From NCBI GenBank assembly GCA_944470555.2, contig OX104132.1, positions 5,713,755 to 5,777,754 on the forward strand: DNA of 64,000 nt. The letters are read 5' to 3'. This document shows positions 54,026 through 64,000 of this stretch, piece by piece (the stretch's first letter is position 1; every line of letters begins with the position of its first letter). Under the pieces are notes generated by a model. The model had not been told where the DNA came from and did not search any database. It was given only the letters and a program-made list of their open reading frames with translations. Origin of the DNA: Heterobilharzia americana (taxonomy: Eukaryota; Platyhelminthes; Trematoda; Strigeidida; Schistosomatidae). A program made the position numbers and the translations under genes.

Positions 54026-56628
54026 ACACGTCACCGATTTCAAGGTATATGATGCTTTTCTCGAGCAACTGTGGTTCCAACGCCTTCCACGGTCAGTTCA
54101 AGGAATTCTCGTACTTTTCTATCAGTGTCCACTGGAAGAGCTAGCTAGGGCTTCCGATAGAGTGGCAGAAGCATTGCGACTGCAACCCGAACTACAACCA
54201 GCTATCGGTATGACCTCTGGTTACAGCCCGAAGGATATGTACGCCCATCAGGCAGCTCTTCAGATTTCGACCCTATTGCTCATATTAATAAACCGTATTA
54301 GAAGCTCTGGAGTATACACAAGAAGATGAAGGGACTTCGGTTGTCATGCAGTCATGTTTCTCTAACTTTCATGACCTGCCAGGAAACATCGTCGCATTAG
54401 GTCACTACCAAAGAACTCTCAACCTGAAATTTCTTGGTATTATAAACCCCTTGGTTCCAACGCAAGGAGGTGCACAAAAACCGTGTACTTTTGACTCCAA
54501 ACAGCCGGAAAACGTGTAAGTCAGTATGTGATGACGACTGATGTCGCTGGGGAACCTCTAGCCTGTCGCCTGTTCTAAAAAACTGACCGCCATTCAGAGA
54601 TACGCTTCCTGGTAAATACTTGAGCTGGAGCTAGCGTAATACCACCCACTACTGAGGAGCGACTGTGGCCAACTTCCCTATAACTTCGTGCTTCCAAAGG
54701 TTTGCTTTTCACGAAATACGGTCGTAAGTTACTTGACCTTAACCTTGCAAGATAAACTGCTAGTCATCAAGACTGAGTATGAACACATGCTGGAAATGGG
54801 TACGAGTAGACCCTCCGACAGCCCACGGTCTTCTTCGCATGTAGTCCTGAGGGGAAAATGACATGGATTGGTGGGTCTTTAAAACGGCCCCAGACTGTCA
54901 CCCCGGGCCTCAAATAAACGACTTCACTGCTTCTCTGAAGGGTGTGACAGCCTTCAGCAAACGACCCAACATGCTTCTACCACCAAATACCCCTAAATCC
55001 GGATGACGTACCTAAGACGGCAGCCATCACACTATTCAGCTTGTATAAATTTCTCCACATGGCTTTCGAACTACGAAAAGCCTAACAGACCTTCCAGCGT
55101 TTCATTCGTGATATCTTTCGTGGTTTAGGTTTTGCTTATCTCTACCTTGAAGATATCTTTATCGTGAGTGCAGACGAAGATAGCCATCCCATTCACTAGC
55201 AGCAAGTTTTTGCAAGGCTTGTCAAACATTCAGTTACTGTCATTCTGGTCAAGTTCCAGCATGGTGTCCGTTCACTGACCTTCCTTGGTCATGTAATCGA
55301 TGAGCATGGTATTCGCACACAACCTGAAAAGGTACAGGCGATTCAAGATTTTTCGATACCTACGTCATTTAAAAAAACTGAGTACATTTCTAGGGATAGT
55401 GAGCTATTACTGCCGTTTTTCCCCCAGTGTGCGTAAATTTTAACTGCACTAACTAGCCAGCTGAAAAGCTAGTGTAAGCCTTTCACTATGACTCACCTGG
55501 TTTCAGGAGCATTTCGCAAGATCAAAACCGCGATCGCACATATCTCAATGTTGGTCCACTAGGATGTAAAGCGTCTTCTTAGCATTTCTGTCGATGCCTC
55601 TAACACGGCCATCAAAGCTGTGTTGCGACAGTTTTCGGACCACACTTAGATTCCATTTGCGTTCTTTTCCTGGAAACTATCTGTATTCGAAATGCGTCAC
55701 AGCACTTTCTGTCGGGAATTACTAGTCATATATGCCTCAGTTAAGTATTCTCGTCATTTTGTGGAAGGTCATGATTTTATCATACCTACAGACCAAAAAC
55801 CTGTGACTTTCGCTTTACATACAACCACAGATACGTACTCTCCACGTGAGTTGCATCATTTGGATTACATTTCAAAATTTACGTTCGATATCTGTCATGT
55901 TTCTGGCATGAATAATCCTGTAGTGGATGCTTTGTCCCACATTTGCACTGCTACAGTGCCTCAAATTATTTTCTTGCGGGAAATGGCGGAACTCCAGGCT
56001 TCTGATGACAGTGTGAACAAACTTCAGCATGGCACATCGTTGATGATAGGGTGCATACCACTTGTAAACAATGAGGGTTCTATATTGTAGGATATATCCA
56101 AAAACATCCCAAAACCTGTAGTTCTTCTACCTATGCTTTAGACAGTCATTGAAGCCCTTCACAACCTTTCCCATCCAGATGTACGTGCTACAGACAGGCT
56201 AATACTAGCTAAGTTTGTCTGACCAGGAGTTAATCGTAATATGCAAAGCTGGATGCGTGCTTGTATACATTGCCAGCGTATAAAGTGGACAGATATAATA
56301 GCAAACCATTTGGCACTTTCATCGCATCTGATTCGCGTTTTACTTAAGTTCATGTGGAGATCGTTGGTCTACTTCCACCCTCAACTGGCCACTCGTATCT
56401 TCTCACATGCATCGATCGTTTCACTCGTTCGCTGGAAGCCATTTCAGTACCCAACGTCAGTGCAGAAGCGGTTAATCGAATTATCATGGAAAGATGTGTA
56501 ACATTGTTTGGTTGCTCTTTTACTGTGACAGCCGATCGAGAGCAGCAATTTTAATCGGTTGCCATCAAGAAGCTTATAGATCTTTAGGGATGAAAATGTA
56601 TTCAAACTACTGCATATCATTCATGCCC
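54026..56628 (+). pseudogene. Eroded Gypsy copy 1: gag to integrase
   Basis: Follows the order of the element at 58.6 kb. Gag remnant at 54030-54510 with a Cys/His block containing RRCTK. The protease region near 54615 has its active-site Asp replaced by Asn and is followed by a stop. RT lies at 54760-55200, its YLDD loop reading YLED (about 55148). RNase H is at 55500-55960 (open frame 55692-56090) and the integrase start at 56150-56628. Many stops and shifts; inactive. The integrase is interrupted at 56628 and resumes at 57949. Confidence 0.85.
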
Positions 56629-57634
56629 TTAACGTGTAAGGTGAGTCTTGTTGTGATACTATTGCCTAACACTTCGCCAGCCTTACGTAAATTAATGTGC
56701 ATCAGCACCAAACTAATCAGTACCTTACTTACGTGTAATTACTGATAACAAAGATAAATTGGAAAACACGTTATATGATAAAAATCACTCAGACAAACAA
56801 ATTATTTGTTAGTCAGCAATAAAGTGGAAGAATGCTAACTTATCTATCTATTAATATCTAGGCTAGGAACTCTGGGTTAGTGTTGCCGACCAGAACAAAG
56901 AGGACATAGAAATAGCGAATGTCAAAGTGTGGAGCCTTAAACACAAAAATAAATTTAGAGCACTTTAGTCACTTGACGCTGTCGTAAGAGATTATTAGGG
57001 TATTATTGATATATTTCAAATGTTTATTTATTTATTTTAAGCTTAGGATTATTTTATTGCCAAGAAGGTGCGCTACAGGTTATTCCCATTCTAGAAGGTT
57101 TCTGGGATACCGGCATTCTTCGAGCCCAAGAGGCAACCACGAGGTGGATACACAACACCTTTCCATACTGGTGATGGAGTAGGTGATGTGTGGGTCTCCG
57201 AAGTTATGCACATCTATCAAGAAATAAAACTTCACGTCTAGATACAACCTTTTCGTAGTGATTGTAGATGACCCAAAGCCTCCGTCTACATACCTGTCTT
57301 GGTATATAATCTATGGGGGAGTGTACAAGGGGTGAGTTGGTACAAAAAGAACCTAAGAATGATCCGAGTAGCGTCGTCAGGGGCCAATTGTATCCAATTT
57401 TCAACGTGTTTCTTATCTTCTGCAATGAGAGAGATAAAGAACATTAGCGTGGTAAGAAAAGAAACACTAAACGAAGGCCAAACTCGAGGCAAATACAGAA
57501 AAAAGTAATCGACGACAAAGGACCTTCTTGTTTTTAGATTTTCGGACTTGTTGAAAAATTTTTATTTTGTTCTTTCTTGAGTTTTTAATTTTCTTTAGCA
57601 TTTTTAGCAACTAACAACAATTTGGAATGAAAGC

Positions 57635-57698
<64 letters not shown>

Positions 57699-57948
57699 AA
57701 CCCAGAGTTCCTAGCCTAGATATTAATAGATAGATAAGTTAGCATTCTTCCACTTTATTGCTGACTAACAAATAATTTGTTTGTCTGAGTGATTTTTATC
57801 ATATAACGTGTTTTCCAATTTATCTTTGTTATCAGTAATTACACGTAAGTAAGGTACTGATTAGTTTGGTGCTGATGCACATTAATTTACGTAAGGCTGG
57901 CGAAGTGTTAGGCAATAGTATCACAACAAGACTCACCTTACACGTTAA
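56629..57948. mobile_element. Inverted LTR structure inserted in Gypsy copy 1
   Basis: Arms 56629-56880 and 57697-57948 (252 bp each) are inverted repeats with no mismatch that I could find. In minus orientation the left arm continues into the rest of an LTR that begins TGTAGCGCACC (reverse complement ends at 57075), preceded by a polypurine-like GGGAATAACC and Gypsy 3' untranslated sequence (57076 to about 57540). The right arm is the 3' part of the same LTR in plus orientation. A long (TA)n array touches the right arm. It resembles the product of intramolecular integration or a fold-back event. Confidence 0.8.
57639..57696. repeat. (TA)n array
   Basis: About 58 bases of alternating T and A directly against the inner end of the right 252-bp arm. 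It can form a cruciform or hairpin. Confidence 0.95.
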
Positions 57949-58080
57949 TCCCCACAAAACGCCAACCGAATTACAACCCAGTTTTCACTGGTGAAAATCC
58001 TATAAACTAGACTTCTACGTTTCAATCATATTCAAAGTAAGACACTGATTTCCATGAATTTATCGGGCCAGACTTGCTGA
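57949..58080 (+). pseudogene. Gypsy copy 1 integrase, resumed
   Basis: CCCCACAAAACGCCAACCGA reads PHKTPTELQP, matching the integrase block that reads TNIQCTPAELVYG at 62660-62700 in the second element. About 100 bp of integrase is missing between 56628 and this point. Confidence 0.6.
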
Positions 58081-58084
58081 AGGT

Positions 58085-58500
58085 AAACGATGAGGCATCC
58101 AAACAATTTCATCAACCACCATGTTACATTGTTTTACTCTCACATACACTCCCACTACAGAAAAAGATTTCACTGGATCTTACATCAACTGGCCCATCTG
58201 CTTCCTGGAGGTGGTAGGAATAAATGGTTGGAAAATTTAAGTGATGGGACTCAAAAAATAGGTCACAATGGAGCAGATGTACTCATTCTTCGTCGTACTC
58301 GAAATTTTACACAATCGTTGATCTTCATTAGTTTATCTGCTCTCCCCTCATACACCTTTGTCTATTTATGTCATTTTTTCTCTCTTCACTTCTTCTCTGC
58401 ATGCTGCTGTGAAGTGTGGCAACTTGAACTGATTTACCTCTGTCCATCAAAAACGTTAGTCAGCGTTTTGAATAGCAGACTAATTTTGGATGTAATGTGA
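58085..58500 (+). mobile_element. RTE-2 C-terminal end and 3' tail
   Basis: NKWLENLSDGTQKIGHNGAD (58220-58279) matches the end of the RTE-2 protein, followed by the 3' region (GCATGCTGCTGTGAAGTGTG). The upstream part of 58085-58210 is only weakly alignable. Confidence 0.55.
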
Positions 58501-58603
58501 ACCAATGACGGTCCCACCTTTTAACTTACATCTTGTACAAGTGCATGAACTGACTGACACATTTCAATACCTCCCTCTTGTGAACAGTTAGAAATCATTC
58601 AGT

Positions 58604-59028
58604 TGTAGCGCACCTTTTGGCACCAAAATACAACTAGGGCTAAAATAAATAGATTAAATTAGATTAACTAAATAAACCTCCAACTGGCCTTCGGATGCTT
58701 TAGGTTTTTAAGTTTTGTTTTGACGAGCATGCATTCGAGCAGGCTTGGACGCCATTTTTGCGCTCCCTTAGCGCTGGTTAGCACGCACGTACTCAGAGTC
58801 CCTAGCTCAGCCATACTAGCTGGATAAGTTGAATAAACTCGTCCCCCACTCATTACTACTACTTTACCGTGATTAAATATATTACTTCTCCAAATATATT
58901 ATCGAACCAGTCCTTTTGATTTGTGTTTCGCTATCAGTACTTACACGTTAGGTAAGGTACTGGTTAAGCAGCTACCAGAGCACCTCAAGTTAAGTAGGGT
59001 TGGTCAAACGTTACGGAATAGTAACACA
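58604..59028 (+). repeat. 5' LTR of Gypsy element 2
   Basis: Starts TGTAGCGCACC and probably ends ...AATAGTAACACA near 59028, giving about 425 bp. The first 150 bases match the 3' LTR that starts at 63850, with few differences. The 3' boundary is inferred from the TG...CA rule and alignment with the diverged LTR at 57.7-57.9 kb. I could not identify the primer-binding site with confidence. Confidence 0.8.
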
Positions 59029-59221
59029 CCCTCTCTACAATTGATGAGTCCGCATATCACTTATTACTTTGCTTAGTACTCTTTTTCTTATCCTGCCTTG
59101 ATTTATTTGGCCTATTTTTGTTTTTGGGACGGTTTGCTTTTTTTGTTGCATTCGTCATTGGTTATTTTCACACTGTAATTTTTTTTATTATCAGCATCGT
59201 GCCTCGTTAAACCCCTTATCA

Positions 59222-60062
59222 ATGGCTGACAACGACTCGACTGCGCAGATGGCCATAACCCTTCAGCTTCCCACCTTCTGGGTCCACAGACCATTCGCAT
59301 GGTTCTCCCACGTGGAAGCTCAGTTTGCTTTGAGACATTCACTAACAAGGAGCTAAGTCCAACTTGGTCATCGTCAGCTTACCGGAAAATGTGGTTGAAG
59401 ACGTCTCAGACGTGCTAGATGACCAAGCACCGAACCTGTACGATGGCCTCAAAACCGCCCTTATCAAACGCGTTGCTCCTACTGACCAGCAGAAGGTGCA
59501 AGAACTTTTCAGGGATGTGCATCTTGGTGATCGTAAGCCGACGCAACTGCTTCGTCGAATGAAGCAACTGGTTGCAGACTTCAATATTAATGAGGCATTT
59601 CTCAAGCAACTGTGATTACAGAGGTTACCACAGTCGGTGCAAGGAATCCTAGCACCCTTTCATAAGTGTCCCTTAATAGAGCTGGCGGAAGCGGCTGGCA
59701 GAGCTGTGGATGCTACGACGCTCAACACCAATATCTCAGCTGCATTGTCTACTGCCACTGATTCGTCCAAAAACTAGTACCCTCCCTCAGGATGTGAGCC
59801 AAAAAGTTTCGACGTTATAGCTCACTTCTCGAAATTGTATGAGGAATTGTGCAGTGTCAGGAAGGAAATGCGGTCCAGTAGTTCTTCCAACAGCCACACG
59901 TCTCGCTCGCGCAACAGATCTGCCTCCCGTACCGGTAACAGGTGTTCCGAATCGCAACAATACCTACCCAGGTTATACTGGCACCATAAATGTTATGGTG
60001 TCAGTGCCAAAAGGTGCACTCGACCTTGCACCTTCGAGGCTAACCAGGCGGGAAACGTGTGA
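59222..60062 (+). pseudogene. Gypsy 2 Gag
   Basis: Begins MADNDSTAQMAITLQLPTFW at 59222. A frame change near 59340-59363 moves to the frame that continues VIVSLPENVVEDV. TGA at 59613 (where Trp is expected) and TAG at 59775 interrupt it. The nucleocapsid region reads LYWHHKCYGVSAKRCTRPC (59970-60026), a Cys-His-type finger unlike the usual CCHC knuckle and typical of the CsRn1 group. The frame ends at 60062, with Pol starting in the -1 frame. Confidence 0.8.
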
Positions 60063-63000
60063 GCCAGCACGTGACGGCGACTAACGTCGCTGGCGAGCCA
60101 CTTCCATGTCGCCTCTTCTTCGTCACTGATCGACATTCTGGGATACGCTTCCTAGTTGACACTGGGGCAGAAGCTAGCGTCATCCCACCTACGAAGGAAG
60201 AGCGTCTGCGGCCAATGTCTCTGCAACTTCGTGCCGCCAACGGTTCGCCCATCACAACATATGGTCGGAGATTCCTCGACCTCAACCTTGGACTGTGTCG
60301 TCCCTTCCGTTGGGTTTTCATAGTGGCGATGTGACCACCGGCATTATTGGTATGGATCTCTTACAGCACTATCAGCTGCTGGTAGATGCTGGCAAGCATA
60401 AGTTGATAGATTCTACCACAACACTCTCTGTCTCCGGTATAGTCACAAAGACGCCGCCCCTCAGTCCCGTGTACTCCACGACGGACGCTTCTAGTCCCTA
60501 CGCGTCTATTATTCAGTCCTTTCCGGATGTCTTTAAGCCAAGTCGTTGTGTACCTTGTGTGACTTCGAACGTTTCTCATCACATAACGACGACTGGCCCG
60601 CCAATGTTTGCGAAACCACGGTGATTATCCCCGGAGAAACTGCGCGCTGTAAAAGCCGAGTTTGAACACATGCTTGAAATGGGAATAATCAGACCATCCA
60701 ACAGTCCATGGTCTTCACCCTTGCATGTGGTACCCAAGAACAATGGCATGGACTGGAGGCCTTGTGGTGACTACCGAAGGCTCAACGCTAAAACGATTCC
60801 AGATCGTTACCCAGTCCCTCACATACACGACTTGACTGCATCTTTAAAAGGCTCCATTATCTTCAGTAAACTTGACTTGACGCGTGCATATCATCAGATC
60901 CCGGTTCATCCTGATGATGTTCCCAAGACAGCCGTCATTACACCGTTTGGTCTTTTTGAGTTCCATCGCATGCCCTTTGGTCTTCGCAACGCAGCACAAA
61001 CCTTCCAACGTTTTATTCACGATGTTTTACGTGGACTCGACTTCGCCTATGCCTACCTAGACGATATACTAATCGCTAGTCCTGACGAAGACACCATTTT
61101 AACCACTTGAAACAGGTTTTCGCCAGACTGTCAGAGCATTCGATGACAGTCAACCTGGCCAAATGCCAGATTGGCGTTCGTTCACTAAAATTTTTGGGAC
61201 ACGTTATCGATGAGCAAGGCATTCGCCCACTACCTGAAAAGGTACAGGCGATCCAAGACTTTCCAGTCCCAGTGTCACTTAAAGCTCTGCGTACGTTTCT
61301 GAGGATGGTGAGCTATTATCGTCGTTTCGTCCCTCAGTGTGCTCACATTTTGACTGTGCTGACCGACCTGCTGAAAGGTAAGTGTAAAATTTTCAGCATG
61401 ACTCCCGAGGCACTAGACGCATTTCGCAAGATCAAAACCGCAATAGCAGACGCCGCAGTGTTGGTACATCAAGACGTAAACCTACCTCTTAGCATTGCGG
61501 TTGACGCCTCTAACACGGCCATTGGAGCTGTGTTGCAACAACTTTCGGATCACACTTGGATCCCAGTTGCATTCTTCTCCCGGAAGTTATCCACCTGCGA
61601 AATGCGGTACAGCACTTTTGGCAGGGAATCGCTCGCCATATATGCCTCAGTTAAGCATTTTCGTCACTTTGTGGAAGGTCGTGATTTCATCATCCTTACC
61701 GACCACAAACCTTTGACTTACACCTTACACACCACCACTGACAGATATTCACCGCGTGAATTACGTCACCTAGACTATATTTCGCAATTCTCATCGGACA
61801 TCCGTCATATTTCTGGTGTGAATAACCCTGTCGCAGACTCACTGTCTCGCGTTTGCACCACTACTTTGCCTCGAGCAGTCGACTTACGGAAGATTGCTGA
61901 ACTTCAGGATTCAGACGAGGAGATTGAAAAACTCCAACACTCAACCTCTCTGAAGACACAGTGTTTACCGCTCCTGAACAGTGAAGGGACAATATTATGC
62001 GACATTCCCACAGGCACACCCAGACCAGTTGTTCCTTTACCCTTGCATAAGCACGTTTTTGATGCTATACACAGTTTTCGCATCCTGGTATCCGTGCCAC
62101 TGATAAACTGATATCTGCTATGTTTGTATAGCCTGGTACTAACCGTGATGTTCGAAACTGGACACGGTCATGTATTCAGTACCAACGTTCCAAGGTGAAT
62201 CGTCACGACATCCCACCACTTGGAACTTTCACCAGACCGGATTCACGATTCGCCCATGTCCATTTAGACTTTGTCGGCACATTTCCACCCTCCAATGGAT
62301 ATTGCTACCTACTGACATGTGTCGATAGGTTCATCCGCTGGCCGGTAGCCATCCCATTGTCTGACATTACTGCCGAAACAGTAAGTCGAGTCTTCGTCGA
62401 AGGATAGGTTTTACAGTTTGGATGCCCTTCCACAGTGACAACCGACAGGGGCCAACAGTTTGACTCCGTTACCTTCCAGAAGCTGATGAATCTGTTGGGA
62501 TGCAAACGCATCCGCACTACCGCATATCACCCAGCTCCCAATGGTTTGGTGGAACGATTTCATCGACATCTTAGGAGAGCACTAATGCCAGTCGACTATA
62601 TGAAATGGATCAATTCTCTACCATTGGTTCTTCTCAGCATTCGTTCTGCACTTAAGACGAATATACAGTGTACTCCTGCTGAGTTAGTTTACGGCAGTAA
62701 CTTACGTTTGCCGGGTGAAATGGTCGCTTCAGATTGTAGTGACCTGACTCCTACCGATATCCATGGCTACGCGCAAACTCTAAAGTTACACATGCGTCGC
62801 CTCCAACCCCCATCCACACGGATACAGTGTAGATGGGTGCAGTTGGATAAAAGACTCCAAGATTGCACCCACGTCTTTGTGTGTTGTGACGGTGTACGTA
62901 AACCCTTACAGCCACCATAAGACGGACCTTTCAACGTTCCCAGCAAGAAAGAAAAGTTCTCCGTCATTGACAGATCTGGACAGCAGGATTCCATAAGTGT

Positions 63001-63283
63001 CGATCGCTTGAAGGCAGCTTATATAGAGGACGATCCACCTTCCTCTACACCGACACAACTAGAAAAGCCCTTGCCGCCAGACCCTCAAACAGACTCATCT
63101 AGTCATGCGTACCTTGAGTCTTATAAAAAGCCACCTCTATTAGCACTGATCCAGTACCCTCCACACGTACTGGGAGGCGTATACATTGGCCCAAACGATA
63201 CGCCGATTTCGTTAATTAGCCCCAGCGCAACTTCACACTTGGTACATTCCGAGTTTCAACTATTTTGTCCTTGCACGCACTAA
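60059..63283 (+). pseudogene. Gypsy 2 Pol: PR-RT-RH-IN plus C-terminal extension
   Basis: Protease FLVDTGAEASVIP at about 60150. RT spans 60660-61110 with [14 protein letters not shown] and the catalytic YLDD (about 61053-61064). RNase H spans 61480-61860 (IAVDASNTAIGAVL; LTDHKPL). Integrase spans 62090-62920, with D, D and E residues in LDFVGTF, TTDRGQQFD and NGLVERFHR. After a stop at 62918 the frame continues 120 codons to 63283, proline-rich at first (KPLPPDPQTDSSSH). Single missing bases shift the frame near 60325, 61090 and 62070. Stops lie at 60622, about 62131 and about 62405. Confidence 0.85.
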
Positions 63284-63833
63284 CAATGCGTTTTCATATC
63301 TAAGATTTTCACAAATTTTGTTCACTACTTTAAAAACAAACAAAATTTTTTTAAAAACAACTCGAAAATACAATTAAAAGTTCAAAAACGTTTTTTTTTT
63401 GGTTGGCTATCATTTTTTTCTGTACTTGTCTCACTTCGCATCTGTTTGGTCTTTCTTTTTTTAGCACTCTAAGATCCTATTTCTTTCTTCTTGCAGAACC
63501 TAGGAAATGAGTTGAAAATTGGACACAGTTGGCCACTGACGATGATACTTGGACCATTCTTCGGTTCTCTTTGTACCAATTTGCCCCCTTATACAATCCC
63601 CGGTAGATTAGGAATCAATAAGGAAAAGTAGACGGAGGCTTTGGGTCATTTTCCACCACTGTGAGAAGGGTTGCGTCTAGATGCAAAGTTCTCTTACCTC
63701 GTAGGTGTGCATAGTTGCACTAGCTTCGGAGACCCAAACGTCACCTACCCCATCACCAATATGGAAAGGTGTTGCATGTCGACCTCGCAATCGCCTCCTA
63801 AGATCGAAGGTTGCCGGTATCCCAATAACCTTC
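63284..63833 (+). other. Gypsy 2 3' untranslated region
   Basis: No coding capacity. A diverged inverse of its second half (GACCCAAAGCCTCCGTCTAC; TTTCCATACTGGTGATGG) lies at 57076-57490 in the inverted LTR structure. This confirms that both derive from the same element group. Confidence 0.7.
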
Positions 63834-63849
63834 TAGGAGGGGGATAACC
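63834..63849 (+). other. Polypurine tract of Gypsy 2
   Basis: AGGAGGGGGATAACC directly precedes the 3' LTR, and is expected to prime plus-strand synthesis. Confidence 0.75.
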
Positions 63850-64000
63850 TGTAGTGCACCTTTCCGGCACCAAAATACAACTAGGGCTAAAATAAATAGA
63901 TTAAATTAGATTAACTAAATAAACCTCCAACTGGCCTTCGGATGCTTTAGGTTTTTAAGTTTTGTTTTGACGAGCATGCATTCGAGCAGGCTTGGACGCC
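63850..64000 (+). repeat. 3' LTR of Gypsy 2 (truncated by window)
   Basis: 151 bases starting TGTAGTGCACC. Nearly identical to 58604-58756, with clear differences only in the first 20 bases, which suggests a fairly young insertion despite the broken coding region. Confidence 0.85.

Larger units (their letters stand above)
58604..64000 (+). mobile_element. Gypsy LTR retrotransposon 2 (CsRn1/Boudicca-like), 3' LTR cut by window end
   Basis: Order LTR, gag, protease, RT, RNase H, integrase, C-terminal extension, 3' untranslated region, polypurine tract, LTR. Expected total length is about 5.7 kb. The Gag Cys/His motif of unusual spacing and the Gag-Pol layout point to the CsRn1 group that includes Boudicca of schistosomes. 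The group is inferred from motif pattern, not a tree. Stops and shifts make it non-autonomous now. Confidence 0.85.

Noticed and set aside
57286..57508. Short frames on both strands between the 252-bp arms
   Set aside because: The region aligns with the non-coding 3' UTR of the second Gypsy element in inverse orientation.
1..64000. CRISPR array, prophage, operon or other bacterial system
   Set aside because: No regularly spaced short direct repeats, Shine-Dalgarno-led gene runs or bacterial gene families; spliced exons and eukaryotic retroelements dominate.

Overview
The window looks like AT-rich, repeat-saturated chromosomal DNA of a schistosome (trematode flatworm). This rests on the combination of elements, not on a single marker gene: SINE-like repeats carrying hammerhead ribozymes (the S-malpha type), RTE-clade non-LTR retrotransposons ending in (TAA)n, Penelope-like elements with a GIY-YIG domain, and a Gypsy element whose Gag has the Cys/His pattern of the CsRn1/Boudicca group. 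No rRNA, genuine tRNA, CRISPR or bacterial-type operon was seen. The species cannot be fixed by eye.

Layout. 1-640 is a minus-strand Penelope remnant. 1.0-4.9 kb holds hammerhead SINEs. 4.97-7.1 kb is a broken RTE copy. 9.2-9.7 kb is a SINE and 10.6-11.4 kb an RTE 3' end. 11.6-12.7 kb is a Penelope remnant with a duplicated RT segment. 13.2-14.8 kb is a fragment of a second RTE-like family (here RTE-2) plus a GC-richer tract. 15-28.6 kb is a SINE/MITE-like mosaic, with a terminal coding exon near 22.3 kb and an RTE-2 tail near 23 kb. 28.8-35.2 kb is a pair of near-identical RTE-2 inverted repeats around a defective RTE copy. 37.0-37.4, 41.2-43.1, 43.8 and 50.3 kb carry probable host exons on the minus strand. 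44.5-53.2 kb is bounded by a second inverted-repeat pair (SINE) around two Penelope pieces, the best-preserved RTE copy (46.9-50.1 kb) and an RTE 3' end. 54.0-58.1 kb is an eroded Gypsy copy split by a structure with a 252-bp inverted repeat that looks perfect. 58.6 kb to the end is a nearly complete but mutated Gypsy element whose 3' LTR runs off the window.

Host genes. The clearest model is a two-exon minus-strand gene (43118-41185) with a TATA box, a 20-residue signal-peptide exon and a 178-codon second exon; I do not recognise its family. A second minus-strand gene is seen as two phase-compatible exons about 14 kb apart (37358-37000 and 22551-22311). Two further exon-like blocks (50448-50261, 43967-43787) may belong to a third gene.

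How the parts relate. At least three hammerhead subfamilies (A, B, C below) are fused to tRNA-like pol III heads. In several places they occur as two hammerheads about 350-400 bp apart on one strand, which is the retrozyme layout. Penelope and RTE elements in the same window are possible sources of reverse transcriptase. No hammerhead copy here is fully canonical in both core and stems, so these are mostly fossils; the closest are named. All coordinates of degenerate elements are approximate, since they were set by eye.
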